A DNA stretch of 5,762 bases from an uncultured Lachnospiraceae bacterium (GCA_902766845.1 CACXFD010000178.1:1-5762); one strand, 5' to 3'; numbered from the stretch's first letter, positions 1 to 5,151 are shown. Translations and numbers: made by a program. The notes: a model not told the origin generated them from the letters alone.

Positions 1-45
1 CTGGTCTTCGCTCCGCTGTTCCTGAGCATCGGCAGCCTGCTGTAA
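1..45 (+). CDS. C-terminal end of an upstream protein (partial)
   Basis: Frame 1 is open from the left edge to a TAA at 43-45 and gives 14 residues, LVFAPLFLSIGSLL. The peptide is almost wholly hydrophobic and looks like the end of a membrane helix, so the gene probably encodes a membrane protein. A strong intrinsic terminator follows about 50 bases later, which supports a real gene end here. Too little is present to name a family. Confidence 0.55.
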   Translation: MVFAPLFLSIGSLL

Positions 46-96
46 GCCGCACGGGCGGTCACAGTACCAAATCCGAATTAACGAGATCGTTCCCGA

Positions 97-126
97 GGGG
101 GCGCCGCGCAGCGGCGCCCCCTTTTT
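97..126 (+). terminator. Strong intrinsic terminator
   Basis: A perfect 11-bp GC-only stem (97-107 with 111-121) closes on a 3-base loop, GCA, and is followed directly by five T (122-126). It ends the transcription unit of the partial gene at 1-45 and insulates the DegV-family gene downstream. Confidence 0.9.
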
Positions 127-202
127 GCGGCAGCCGTATCCGCGCCGGAGCAGCAGCGGGTCCGTCTGGCCCCGGTTTTCGGGCCGGATCGTCCGCTTTC
201 TC

Positions 203-231
203 TTGCAATCTGGTTTTCAATACCGTATAAT
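203..231 (+). promoter_or_regulatory. Sigma-A-type promoter for the DegV-family gene
   Basis: The -35 box TTGCAA (203-208) and perfect -10 box TATAAT (226-231) are separated by exactly 17 bp. The surrounding DNA is more AT-rich than the genes. Transcription should start near 238 and leave a leader of about 79 bases before the ATG at 317. No obvious operator overlaps the boxes. Confidence 0.8.
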
Positions 232-282
232 GTGATACAGAGATTCAGGCTGTCATAAGAATGAATGACACAGCGTCCCTTT

Positions 283-296
283 CAGCGAGTCCGCTG
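283..296 (+). other. Small leader hairpin upstream of the DegV-family RBS
   Basis: CAGCG (283-287) can pair with CGCTG (292-296) around the loop AGTC. It lies 8 bases before the ribosome binding site AAAGGAG (305-311). The stem is short and could be chance. It is listed because two other genes in the window have GC hairpins even closer to their ribosome binding sites. Confidence 0.35.
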
Positions 297-316
297 CCTG
301 ACACAAAGGAGTACCT

Positions 317-1201
317 ATGCGAGACTATATCATTGCCACTTCATCGACCTGCGACCTGCCGCGCACCTGGCTGGACGAGCATCAGATCCCGTTCATCGCC
401 TATACCTATACCTTGAACGGGGAGCTGCAGGAGGATGACTGCCGCGAGGAGCACCGTCAGGCCATCTACGAGGGCATGCGCCGCGGAGATGATCTGAAGA
501 CGTCGATGATCAACCAGTTCCTGTATGAGGAGTTCTTCCGAGGCCTGCTGCAGGGCGGAAAGAACGTCCTGTTCCTGGATATGGCGGAGAAGATGTCGTC
601 CTCGTATCAGAATTCGCTGCGTGCTGCGGAGACCGTGCGCGCGGAGTTCCCGGAGCAGACGCTGTATGTGATGGACACGCGCTGCATCTCGGGCGGCCTG
701 GGCCTGCTGGTCGCGGAGAGCGTGAAGCGCATGGAAGCCGGCGCGTCGCTGGAGGAAGTCATCGCCTGGGGAGAAGAGAATAAGCTGAAGATCGCGCACC
801 GCTTCTCGGTGGATGATCTGAATTACCTGAAGCGCGGCGGGCGCGTCTCGAACGCGTCGGCCCTCGTGGGATCGCTCCTGAACATCAAGCCGGTGCTGTA
901 CGTGCCGGACGCGGGCACGCTCGACGTGGTCAAGAAGGCGCGCGGCCGGAAGGCGGCCATGACGGCCATGCGCGATGCCATCCTGCATGACCTGTCGGAG
1001 GTCGATGTGACCGGTCAGGAGATGCTGTTCCTGCACGCGGACTGCTACGACGATATCTGCTGGCTGCGCGATGAAGTCAAAAAGGCGCATCCGGAGGTCG
1101 GCGAGATCCATATCAGCAGCCTCGGCGTCGTGATCGGCGCCCATGTGGGGCCGGGCCTTCTGACCTGCTTCTACCGCTGCAACGGACGCCGGCCGTCGTA
1201 A
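317..1201 (+). CDS. DegV family protein (predicted fatty-acid-binding protein)
   Basis: This 294-residue protein has the usual DegV length and its whole motif series. DegV/FakB proteins are cytoplasmic carriers that hold a fatty acid, some of them presenting it to the kinase FakA for phosphorylation. Visible motifs are: an N-terminal strand with TSSTCDLP (8-15), the counterpart of the usual TDSTADLP; the lipid-carboxylate-binding TS pair at 62-63; MSSSYQNS near 93-100, in place of the common LSGTYQS; YLKRGGRVS (170-178) followed by GSLLNIKP; and a C-terminal GAHVGPG loop with His276. The start is fixed by AAAGGAG (305-311) five bases before the ATG and by the promoter at 203-231. The stop is followed by a weak hairpin, so the gene is probably monocistronic. 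No FakA kinase gene is adjacent, so the ligand and partner are unknown. The family call is firm; the fatty-acid role is inferred from the family. Confidence 0.92.
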   Translation: MRDYIIATSSTCDLPRTWLDEHQIPFIAYTYTLNGELQEDDCREEHRQAIYEGMRRGDDLKTSMINQFLYEEFFRGLLQGGKNVLFLDMAEKMSSSYQNSLRAAETVRAEFPEQTLYVMDTRCISGGLGLLVAESVKRMEAGASLEEVIAWGEENKLKIAHRFSVDDLNYLKRGGRVSNASALVGSLLNIKPVLYVPDAGTLDVVKKARGRKAAMTAMRDAILHDLSEVDVTGQEMLFLHADCYDDICWLRDEVKKAHPEVGEIHISSLGVVIGAHVGPGLLTCFYRCNGRRPS

Positions 1202-1233
1202 ACCGCCGCGGCTTTCCGTAAGCCGCCTGCGAA

Positions 1234-1280
1234 GCCCCGCGGTCTCCCTCGGACGGGAGCCGGGGCCTGCACCTGTTTTT
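1234..1280 (+). terminator. Possible weak terminator after the DegV-family gene
   Basis: GCCCCG (1234-1239) pairs with CGGGGC (1261-1266), and CTCCC (1244-1248) with GGGAG (1255-1259), with an asymmetric internal loop between the two helices. The five-T run (1276-1280) lies about ten bases beyond the stem, farther than in a classic intrinsic terminator. Partial read-through into the DUF1836 gene is therefore likely, especially as I see no clear promoter between 1202 and 1324. Confidence 0.45.
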
Positions 1281-1294
1281 CCGAATCACCAGAT

Positions 1295-1309
1295 CGCGCC
1301 GGAGGCGCG
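1295..1309 (+). other. GC hairpin just upstream of the DUF1836 RBS
   Basis: CGCGCC (1295-1300) and GGCGCG (1304-1309) form a perfect 6-bp stem with loop GGA. It ends five bases before the purine-rich ribosome binding site (about 1314-1318). It could set translation efficiency or protect the 5' end of a processed message. It resembles the hairpin at 3076-3092 before fprA. Confidence 0.4.
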
Positions 1310-1324
1310 GGAAAGAGGAAAGGC

Positions 1325-1978
1325 ATGTCGTATCTGGACCAACTGGAAGAGGTCATCCGTCAGCTGGACGTCCCGGACGGGATCCGCGCGGAGGAGATCC
1401 CGGATATCGGGATGTACATGGACCAGGTGACCACGTTCATGGAGAACCGGCTCGCGCGGCAGAAGCGCTATCCGGAGGACGCGGTCCTGACCAAGACCAT
1501 GATCAACAACTATACCAAGAACCGGCTGCTGCCTCCGCCCGAGAACAAAAAGTATTCGCGGGAGCATGTGCTGTTTCTGATCATGATCTATTACATGAAG
1601 AGCTTTTTGTCCATCGGGGACATCCGCACGCTGCTGACGCCGCTGCAGGAGCATTTCGAAGCGGACGGGGACCGGCTCCCGATCGATGAGGTCTATGAGC
1701 AGGGACGCGCGCTGAATGCGCTGCAGGTGCCGGAGATGAAGGAGCACCTGCTCGAGCGGATCGCGTCCGCGCGGGCCGGCGCGGTCGGCGCGGAAGGAGC
1801 GGAGCAGGACTATCTTGAAAAGCTGTTCTTCATCTCCGCGATCAGCATGGACGTCTACATGAAGAAGCAGCTGATCGAGCACATGATCGATGACATGCGC
1901 CGTGAGCAGGAGGGCGAAACGGAGGTCAAAAAGACCCGGAAGGGCCGCCGCCCCAAGGAAAGAGAGAAAAGCGAATAG
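1325..1978 (+). CDS. DUF1836 domain-containing protein (predicted MerR-like DNA-binding regulator)
   Basis: The 217-residue product carries the characteristic DUF1836 signature: IPDIGMYMDQVTTFMENRL (about 25-43), then LTKTMINNYTKNRLLPPP (55-72) and KKYSREHVLFLIMIYYMK (75-92), followed by LSIGDI (95-100). The second half of this block resembles the winged helix-turn-helix of MerR regulators (a YS.EHv.fL..I..mk pattern), so DNA binding is a reasonable inference. No function has been established for this family to my knowledge. The C-terminus is strongly basic (KKTRKGRRPKER, from about residue 202) and may add nucleic-acid contacts. There is no signal peptide or membrane segment, so it should be cytoplasmic. 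The start is supported by AGAGG (about 1314-1318) six bases before the ATG. A hairpin follows the stop at once. Target genes are unknown; its neighbours are natural candidates. Confidence 0.88.
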   Translation: MSYLDQLEEVIRQLDVPDGIRAEEIPDIGMYMDQVTTFMENRLARQKRYPEDAVLTKTMINNYTKNRLLPPPENKKYSREHVLFLIMIYYMKSFLSIGDIRTLLTPLQEHFEADGDRLPIDEVYEQGRALNALQVPEMKEHLLERIASARAGAVGAEGAEQDYLEKLFFISAISMDVYMKKQLIEHMIDDMRREQEGETEVKKTRKGRRPKEREKSE

Positions 1979-1982
1979 TCCG

Positions 1983-2007
1983 GAGCGGCTCTGCGGAGCC
2001 GCTCTTT
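1983..2007 (+). terminator. Hairpin terminator after the DUF1836 gene
   Basis: A perfect 9-bp stem (1983-1991 with 1996-2004) with loop TGCG starts only five bases after the stop codon. Only three T follow (2005-2007), so termination may be incomplete. The downstream hydrolase gene has no evident promoter in 2008-2104 and could rely on read-through. Confidence 0.6.
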
Positions 2008-2091
2008 GCGCAGGAAATATGCCGCACCGGCGGCAGCCGGCCGGGCACCCGGCGAGCCATGGATCAGACAGAGGCGGCAGCCGGCATCGAT

Positions 2092-2096
2092 GGAGG
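2092..2096 (+). promoter_or_regulatory. Ribosome binding site that decides the hydrolase start
   Basis: GGAGG (2092-2096) lies eight bases before the ATG at 2105, an ideal distance. The reading frame stays open upstream to 2006, and another in-frame ATG at 2090 overlaps this site. Neither of those upstream starts has a proper ribosome binding site, so 2105 is preferred. Confidence 0.8.
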
Positions 2097-2104
2097 AAAA
2101 CCAT

Positions 2105-2986
2105 ATGAACCAGCAGGCGTGGGACAAGATCGTCCAAAGCATACGGGAAAAGGGCCGGGACGTATTCGGGATCGAGGTCTTCGAGCGCGCGGACGGTCAT
2201 CCGGACGGCGGGGAGACCTATACGGTCCTGGCCGGAGACGGGAAGCGGCACAATATCTATTCCTCGACCAAATCCGTGACGGGGCTGGCCGTGGGCATGG
2301 CATTCGACCGGGGGCTCCTCGCGCCGGACAGCCCGGTGAGCCCGTATTTCCCGGAGCTGGCCGACCTGCCGGCCGGGCAGCGGGAGAGGTTTGCGGGCGT
2401 GACCGTCAGGCACCTGCTGACGATGTCGCTGACCGGCATGCCGTTCCAGGTGGAGGGAGAGAACTGGCTGAAGACCGCGCTCTCACAGCCGGTGCGGCCG
2501 GATGAGCCGTCCTTTGCCTACAGCAACCAGACCGCGTATCTGGCCGGCGTGCTGGCCTCGCGCGTGCTCGGGGAGGACCTCGGGACGTTTCTGGAGCGGG
2601 AGCTGTTCACGCCGCTCGGGATCGACCGGCCGAAGATGGCCCGCAGCCCCGAAGGCCTGTTCTACGGCGCCTCCAAGATGCGCCTGACCGTGTCGGAACT
2701 GGCCCGCGTGGGCCGCGTCTATCTCGGATACGGGGAGGCGTTCGGTCACCGGTTCGTGTCCGAACGGTTCGTGCGGGAAGCCATGACCGTGCATCAGGAC
2801 AACGGCGAGGGCGGCTATGGCTATTATCTCTGGAAACGCGGGCCGGCCATGGTCATCGAGGGCGTGTTCGGACAGCGGGTGATCCTGCTGCCGGAGCAGG
2901 GCAAGATGGCCTCGATGCTCGCGCATATGGACGAAAATGACGCCGTGGACCTGACCGAAGAGATGATCGGCGCGCTGCTGGCGTAA
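2105..2986 (+). CDS. Serine hydrolase, beta-lactamase-related family
   Basis: The 293-residue protein belongs to the class C beta-lactamase / DD-peptidase-like hydrolases (Pfam Beta-lactamase, PF00144). The SxxK motif is SSTK, with predicted nucleophile Ser53 and general base Lys56 in IYSSTKSVTG. HLLTMSLTG follows at 103-111. The second motif is YSN at 139-141, within FAYSNQTAYLAG. Near the C-terminus GVFGQ (253-257) sits where this family has its third, glycine-rich active-site element. There is no signal peptide or transmembrane segment, so unlike true beta-lactamases and penicillin-binding proteins it should be cytoplasmic. An esterase or peptidase on a small intracellular substrate is more likely than drug resistance. 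The substrate cannot be read from the sequence. The reading frame extends upstream to 2006, but that extension is Arg/Ala/Pro-rich and overlaps the preceding hairpin. Confidence 0.88.
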   Translation: MNQQAWDKIVQSIREKGRDVFGIEVFERADGHPDGGETYTVLAGDGKRHNIYSSTKSVTGLAVGMAFDRGLLAPDSPVSPYFPELADLPAGQRERFAGVTVRHLLTMSLTGMPFQVEGENWLKTALSQPVRPDEPSFAYSNQTAYLAGVLASRVLGEDLGTFLERELFTPLGIDRPKMARSPEGLFYGASKMRLTVSELARVGRVYLGYGEAFGHRFVSERFVREAMTVHQDNGEGGYGYYLWKRGPAMVIEGVFGQRVILLPEQGKMASMLAHMDENDAVDLTEEMIGALLA

Positions 2987-3001
2987 TATGCACGCGCTGT
3001 C

Positions 3002-3041
3002 CGCGCCGCCTGCGCGGCTGCGCGATTCCGCTTTCTTTTTT
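3002..3041 (+). terminator. Possible weak terminator after the serine hydrolase
   Basis: An 8-bp GC stem with one bulged T (3002-3009 with 3014-3022, loop CTGC) lies 15 bases after the stop codon. The six-T run (3036-3041) is 13 bases beyond the stem, so it is a poor fit to a classic terminator. The T run may instead belong to the promoter of fprA. Confidence 0.35.
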
Positions 3042-3060
3042 CGGGAAAATGCGGTAGGAT
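3032..3060 (+). promoter_or_regulatory. Candidate promoter for fprA
   Basis: TAGGAT (3055-3060) resembles a -10 box and lies in the only AT-rich patch of this gap. The T-rich TTTCTT (3032-3037) is 17 bp upstream but is a poor -35 match. A start near 3067 would leave a leader of about 44 bases. If this is a promoter it is weak or needs an activator. Confidence 0.35.
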
Positions 3061-3075
3061 AGAACCACTACGGAG

Positions 3076-3092
3076 CGGCGCCGCGGGCGCCG
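3076..3092 (+). other. GC hairpin abutting the fprA ribosome binding site
   Basis: CGGCGCC (3076-3082) pairs perfectly with GGCGCCG (3086-3092) around loop GCG. The stem ends one base before the ribosome binding site AAAGGA (3094-3099). Being this close, it may affect ribosome loading or protect the 5' end. Its sequence and placement resemble the hairpin at 1295-1309. Confidence 0.45.
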
Positions 3093-3110
3093 GAAAGGAA
3101 AAGACGAAGC

Positions 3111-4280
3111 ATGAAAGACATGAACCTCTCCGCATCGGTGCGCTACATCGGCGCGCAGGATGACGATCTGGACCTGTTCGAGAGCCAGTACCCGGTCCCG
3201 AACGGCATGACCTATAACTCCTACCTGATCCTGGATGAGAAGGTCGCAGTGTTCGACACGGCGGACCAGCGCAAGACGGACGAATGGATGGAGAACCTGA
3301 CCCGGGAGCTGGCCGGCCGTACGCCGGACTATCTGATCGTCCAGCATATGGAACCGGATCATTCCGCGGGGATCCTCGAGATCGCCGAGGCGTATCCGGA
3401 GATGAAGATCGTCGGGAATGCCAAGACCTTCCCGATGATGACCGCGTTCCTGGGCACGGACCTGTCCGGCCGCGCCGTCATCGTCAAGGAGGGCGATACG
3501 CTGGAACTGGGCGCGCATACGCTGCAGTTCATCATGGCGCCGATGATCCACTGGCCCGAGGTCATGATGACCTATGAGCGTTCGGAAAAGATCCTGTTCT
3601 CGGCCGATGCGTTCGGCACGTTTGGGACCATCGAGAAGCAGGAGGACGACTGGGCCTGCGAGGCGCGGCGCTATTACTTCAATATCGTCGGCAAGTACGG
3701 CGCGCAGGTGCAGGGACTGCTGAAGAAGGCCGCCGCGTTGGAGATCGAAAAGATCGCGCCGCTGCACGGGCCGGTCCTGACCGAAGACCTGGGCTTCTAC
3801 ATTGGCAAATATCAGGTGTGGAGCAGCTATGAGCCCGAAGATCCGGGCGTGACCATCGCCTGCGCGGGCGTCCACGGGAACACGCTGGCCGCCGCGAAGA
3901 TGCTGGGCGAGATGCTCCAGGCAAGGGGCGTCAAGGTGAAGCTCTTTGACCTGACGCGCGACGACATGTCCGAGGTCATGGAGGACGCGTTCCGCTATGA
4001 CCGGCTGGTGCTGGCCGCCACGACGTACGACGGGGAACTGTTCCCGGTCATGCACGACTTTTTGTATCACCTGAAGATGAAGAATTACCGGAACCGCACG
4101 GTCGGCGTGATCGAGAACGGCAGCTGGGCGCCGCAGGCCGGCAAGAAGATGCTCGAAGGCCTGGCCGCCCTCAAGGACGTCACGGTCCTGGAGCCGGTCG
4201 TGACCGTAAAGAGCGCGCTCTCGCCCGAGAGCGAGGAGCAGCTCGCGCATCTCGCGGAGGCGCTGGCGGCGGAGAAATAA
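3111..4280 (+). CDS. fprA: Anaerobic-type flavodiiron protein (FprA family, O2/NO reductase)
   Basis: The 389-residue protein is a complete A-type flavoprotein: a metallo-beta-lactamase-like diiron domain (about 1-240) joined to a flavodoxin-like FMN domain (about 246-385). Members reduce O2 to water and/or NO to N2O in the cytoplasm of anaerobes, using electrons from rubredoxin, NADH-linked reductases or F420H2. All expected iron ligands are visible: His79, Glu81, Asp83 and His84 (HMEPDH), His147 (IHWPEVMMTY), Asp166 (SADAFGTFG) and His219 (LHGPVL). RRYYFNIVGKYG (186-197) and ENGSWAP are further family signatures. There is no C-terminal rubredoxin or flavin reductase extension, so a separate donor is needed. 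The FMN phosphate loop reads AGVHGNT (252-258), a departure from the common S-x-Y-G-N-T form. ATG 3111 is chosen over the in-frame ATG 3120 because AAAGGA (3094-3099) is already 11 bases from it. A strong terminator follows. Confidence 0.95.
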   Translation: MKDMNLSASVRYIGAQDDDLDLFESQYPVPNGMTYNSYLILDEKVAVFDTADQRKTDEWMENLTRELAGRTPDYLIVQHMEPDHSAGILEIAEAYPEMKIVGNAKTFPMMTAFLGTDLSGRAVIVKEGDTLELGAHTLQFIMAPMIHWPEVMMTYERSEKILFSADAFGTFGTIEKQEDDWACEARRYYFNIVGKYGAQVQGLLKKAAALEIEKIAPLHGPVLTEDLGFYIGKYQVWSSYEPEDPGVTIACAGVHGNTLAAAKMLGEMLQARGVKVKLFDLTRDDMSEVMEDAFRYDRLVLAATTYDGELFPVMHDFLYHLKMKNYRNRTVGVIENGSWAPQAGKKMLEGLAALKDVTVLEPVVTVKSALSPESEEQLAHLAEALAAEK

Positions 4281-4326
4281 AGGAATGGCACGCGGCCGGG
4301 ACGGCGGAGCGTGCCGCAAAATGGCA

Positions 4327-4370
4327 GCCGGGGAGTCGGACAGTTTGTCCGATTCCCCGGCCGTTTTGTT
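4327..4370 (+). terminator. Strong intrinsic terminator after fprA
   Basis: A 16-bp stem (4327-4342 with 4346-4361) has a single G-T wobble and a loop of GTT. It is followed by CG and a T-rich tail, TTTTGTTT (4364-4371 region). It separates fprA from the nuoE operon, so the two are independent transcription units. Confidence 0.88.
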
Positions 4371-4399
4371 TCCCGCACGGGCAGAAAACCTCCGCCGCC

Positions 4400-4446
4400 C
4401 CGGCTATGCCTTTTCATATCATCCTATGACCAGAATTCATAGCCGG
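4400..4446. repeat. 9-bp perfect inverted repeat upstream of the nuoE promoter
   Basis: CCGGCTATG (4400-4408) and CATAGCCGG (4438-4446) are exact reverse complements separated by 29 bases. Inside the spacer a second CTATGA (4424-4429) can pair with TCATAG (4437-4442), so two left half-sites share one right half-site. The element ends 15 bases before the -35 box at 4462. It could be a regulator-binding site or DNA that extrudes a hairpin. No T run follows, so it is not a terminator. Confidence 0.5.
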
Positions 4447-4461
4447 AGCGGGAATGCGTGC

Positions 4462-4490
4462 TTGCAGTTATCACTTTAATGTGCTAAAAT
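4462..4490 (+). promoter_or_regulatory. Extended -10 promoter for the nuoE-nuoF operon
   Basis: TTGCAG (4462-4467) and TAAAAT (4485-4490) are separated by 17 bp. TG at 4482-4483 makes an extended -10 element. Transcription should start near 4497 and give a leader of about 150 bases before the ATG at 4648, long enough to carry regulation. Confidence 0.78.
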
Positions 4491-4504
4491 ATAAAAACAT
4501 GTAA

Positions 4505-4546
4505 GCAGGGCCGGAATTTGAATCTTATTCAAACACGGCCGTCTGC
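4505..4546 (+). promoter_or_regulatory. Leader hairpin built around a 17-base palindrome
   Basis: TTTGAAT (4517-4523) and ATTCAAA (4527-4533) are perfect inverted arms around CTT. In RNA the arms extend outward: GGCCG (4509-4513) pairs with CGGCC (4536-4540), and GCAG (4505-4508) with CTGC (4543-4546), with small internal loops. The AT-rich core within GC-rich DNA looks like a protein-binding operator; the outer GC arms look like RNA structure. It starts about eight bases after the predicted start site of the 4462-4490 promoter. No T run follows. Confidence 0.55.
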
Positions 4547-4554
4547 ATTCGGTT

Positions 4555-4560
4555 TATAAT
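4555..4560 (+). promoter_or_regulatory. Candidate second -10 box for the nuoE operon
   Basis: A perfect TATAAT lies in an AT-rich stretch of the leader. No acceptable -35 hexamer occurs 16-18 bp upstream. The centre of the 17-base palindrome (4525) would fall about 42 bases before a start near 4567, the spacing seen at activator-dependent promoters. It may be an activated promoter or a chance match. Confidence 0.35.
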
Positions 4561-4570
4561 CATGATCAGA

Positions 4571-4589
4571 GCAGGGAGTCCGTCCCTGC
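4571..4589 (+). other. Second leader hairpin upstream of nuoE
   Basis: GCAGGGA (4571-4577) pairs perfectly with TCCCTGC (4583-4589) around GTCCG. No T run follows, so it is not an intrinsic terminator. CCCTGC (4584-4589) could also pair with GCAGGG (4505-4510) of the first hairpin, so the two structures could in principle be alternatives. Confidence 0.45.
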
Positions 4590-4633
4590 GGGAATGGTTC
4601 AGCATGCGGCCGGCGTCGTCCGTCTGCTTTGGG

Positions 4634-4640
4634 AAAGGAG
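4634..4640 (+). promoter_or_regulatory. Ribosome binding site that decides the nuoE start
   Basis: AAAGGAG (4634-4640) lies seven bases before the ATG at 4648. The frame stays open upstream to an ATG at 4594, but that start has no ribosome binding site and would place this strong site inside the gene. Confidence 0.85.
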
Positions 4641-4647
4641 AAAGGAT

Positions 4648-5151
4648 ATGAGCTCATGTACGCAGCAGGTCAGTGATCTTTCGCGGCTGGACGGCGTGCT
4701 CGCGGAGTACGCGGCCGTCCCGGGCAGCCTGATCACGATCCTGCAGAAAGCGCAGGACATCTACGGGTACCTGCCCAAGGACGTCCTGTACCGGGTCGCG
4801 GAGGCCACCGGGAACTCCCCGGCCAAGGTCCTCGGCGTCGCCACGTTCTACACCCAGTTCCGGCTGCAGCCGGTCGGGAAATACCTGATCATGCAGTGCC
4901 AGGGGACGGCCTGCCACGTGAACGGTTCGGAGCGGATCGCCGCGGCCATCACCGAAGAGCTCGGCATCAAAAATGGAGAGACCACGCCGGACGGCCTGTT
5001 CACGCTCAAGGACGTCGCGTGCCTGGGCTGCTGCTCCCTTTCCCCGGTCATGATGATCAACGGCGAGACCTACGGGTCCCTGACGCCTGAAAAGACCGTG
5101 AAGATCCTGCGGGAACTGAAGGCGAAGGCCGGAGAGGAGGCCGCGGAATGA
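4648..5151 (+). CDS. nuoE: NuoE/HydC-type [2Fe-2S] thioredoxin-like subunit of an NADH-linked complex
   Basis: The 167-residue protein is the small [2Fe-2S] subunit of NADH dehydrogenase modules (24-kDa/NuoE family). It also occurs as HydC or HymA in electron-bifurcating hydrogenases and in NAD-linked formate dehydrogenases. The helical N-terminal part has the typical SLITILQKAQDIYGYLP (27-43) and VLGVATFYTQF (61-71). The thioredoxin-like half binds the cluster through Cys84 and Cys89 (CQGTAC) and Cys125 and Cys129 (CLGCC), followed by SLSPVMMINGETYG. Cys128 is an extra cysteine beside the fourth ligand, where Ala is common. Length is normal for the family. No signal peptide is seen, so it should be cytoplasmic. 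The stop overlaps the next start as ATGA, implying translational coupling with the NuoF-type partner. Which enzyme it serves depends on genes beyond the window; a hydrogenase or formate dehydrogenase is more likely than complex I in such an anaerobe, but this is inference. Confidence 0.93.
   Translation: MSSCTQQVSDLSRLDGVLAEYAAVPGSLITILQKAQDIYGYLPKDVLYRVAEATGNSPAKVLGVATFYTQFRLQPVGKYLIMQCQGTACHVNGSERIAAAITEELGIKNGETTPDGLFTLKDVACLGCCSLSPVMMINGETYGSLTPEKTVKILRELKAKAGEEAAE
5135..5140 (+). promoter_or_regulatory. Ribosome binding site for the nuoF-like gene
   Basis: A perfect AGGAGG inside the 3' end of nuoE lies seven bases before the ATG at 5148. It supports that start and the ATGA overlap. Confidence 0.85.

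Noticed and set aside
341..1144. Minus-strand open frame opposite the DegV-family gene
   Set aside because: Composition is typical of antisense shadows, and the plus strand has a promoter, ribosome binding site and clear DegV motifs.
2040..2053. GCCGG...CCGGC small hairpin upstream of the hydrolase
   Set aside because: Only five pairs in very GC-rich sequence, with no T run and no link to a ribosome binding site. Chance is the simplest explanation.
2006..2104. N-terminal extension of the serine hydrolase
   Set aside because: The extension starts inside the preceding hairpin, is Arg/Ala/Pro-rich, and lacks a ribosome binding site. GGAGG at 2092-2096 points to the ATG at 2105.
1286..2413. Minus-strand open frame (375 codons) across the DUF1836 gene and the hydrolase start
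   Set aside because: It crosses two genes and the hairpin between them, has shadow-like composition (Arg, Leu, His) and matches no family I know.
2105..2986. The serine hydrolase as an antibiotic-resistance beta-lactamase
   Set aside because: It has the fold motifs but no signal peptide, and the third motif is not a typical KTG. Family membership alone does not imply drug hydrolysis.
4216..4233. CGCTCTCG-CC-CGAGAGCG inverted repeat inside the 3' end of fprA
   Set aside because: It is a perfect 8-2-8 repeat, but it is coding (Ala-Leu-Ser-Pro-Glu-Ser), has no T run, and is well explained by codon choice in GC-rich DNA. The true terminator is at 4327-4370.
2853..4319. Long minus-strand open frame (488 codons) opposite fprA
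   Set aside because: Its product is rich in Arg, His, Leu and Gln with no recognisable motif, and it spans the terminator region and fprA entirely. The plus-strand protein has all flavodiiron ligands, so this is a shadow of a GC-rich gene.
4285..4479. Small plus-strand open frame of 64 codons after fprA
   Set aside because: It reads straight through the strong terminator hairpin and the inverted repeat at 4400-4446. Its AAGGA is directly against the ATG with no usable spacing, and the peptide has no recognisable features.
4594..4647. N-terminal extension of NuoE from the ATG at 4594
   Set aside because: No ribosome binding site precedes it, and a strong one (4634-4640) lies within it at ideal spacing to the ATG at 4648, where typical NuoE length begins.
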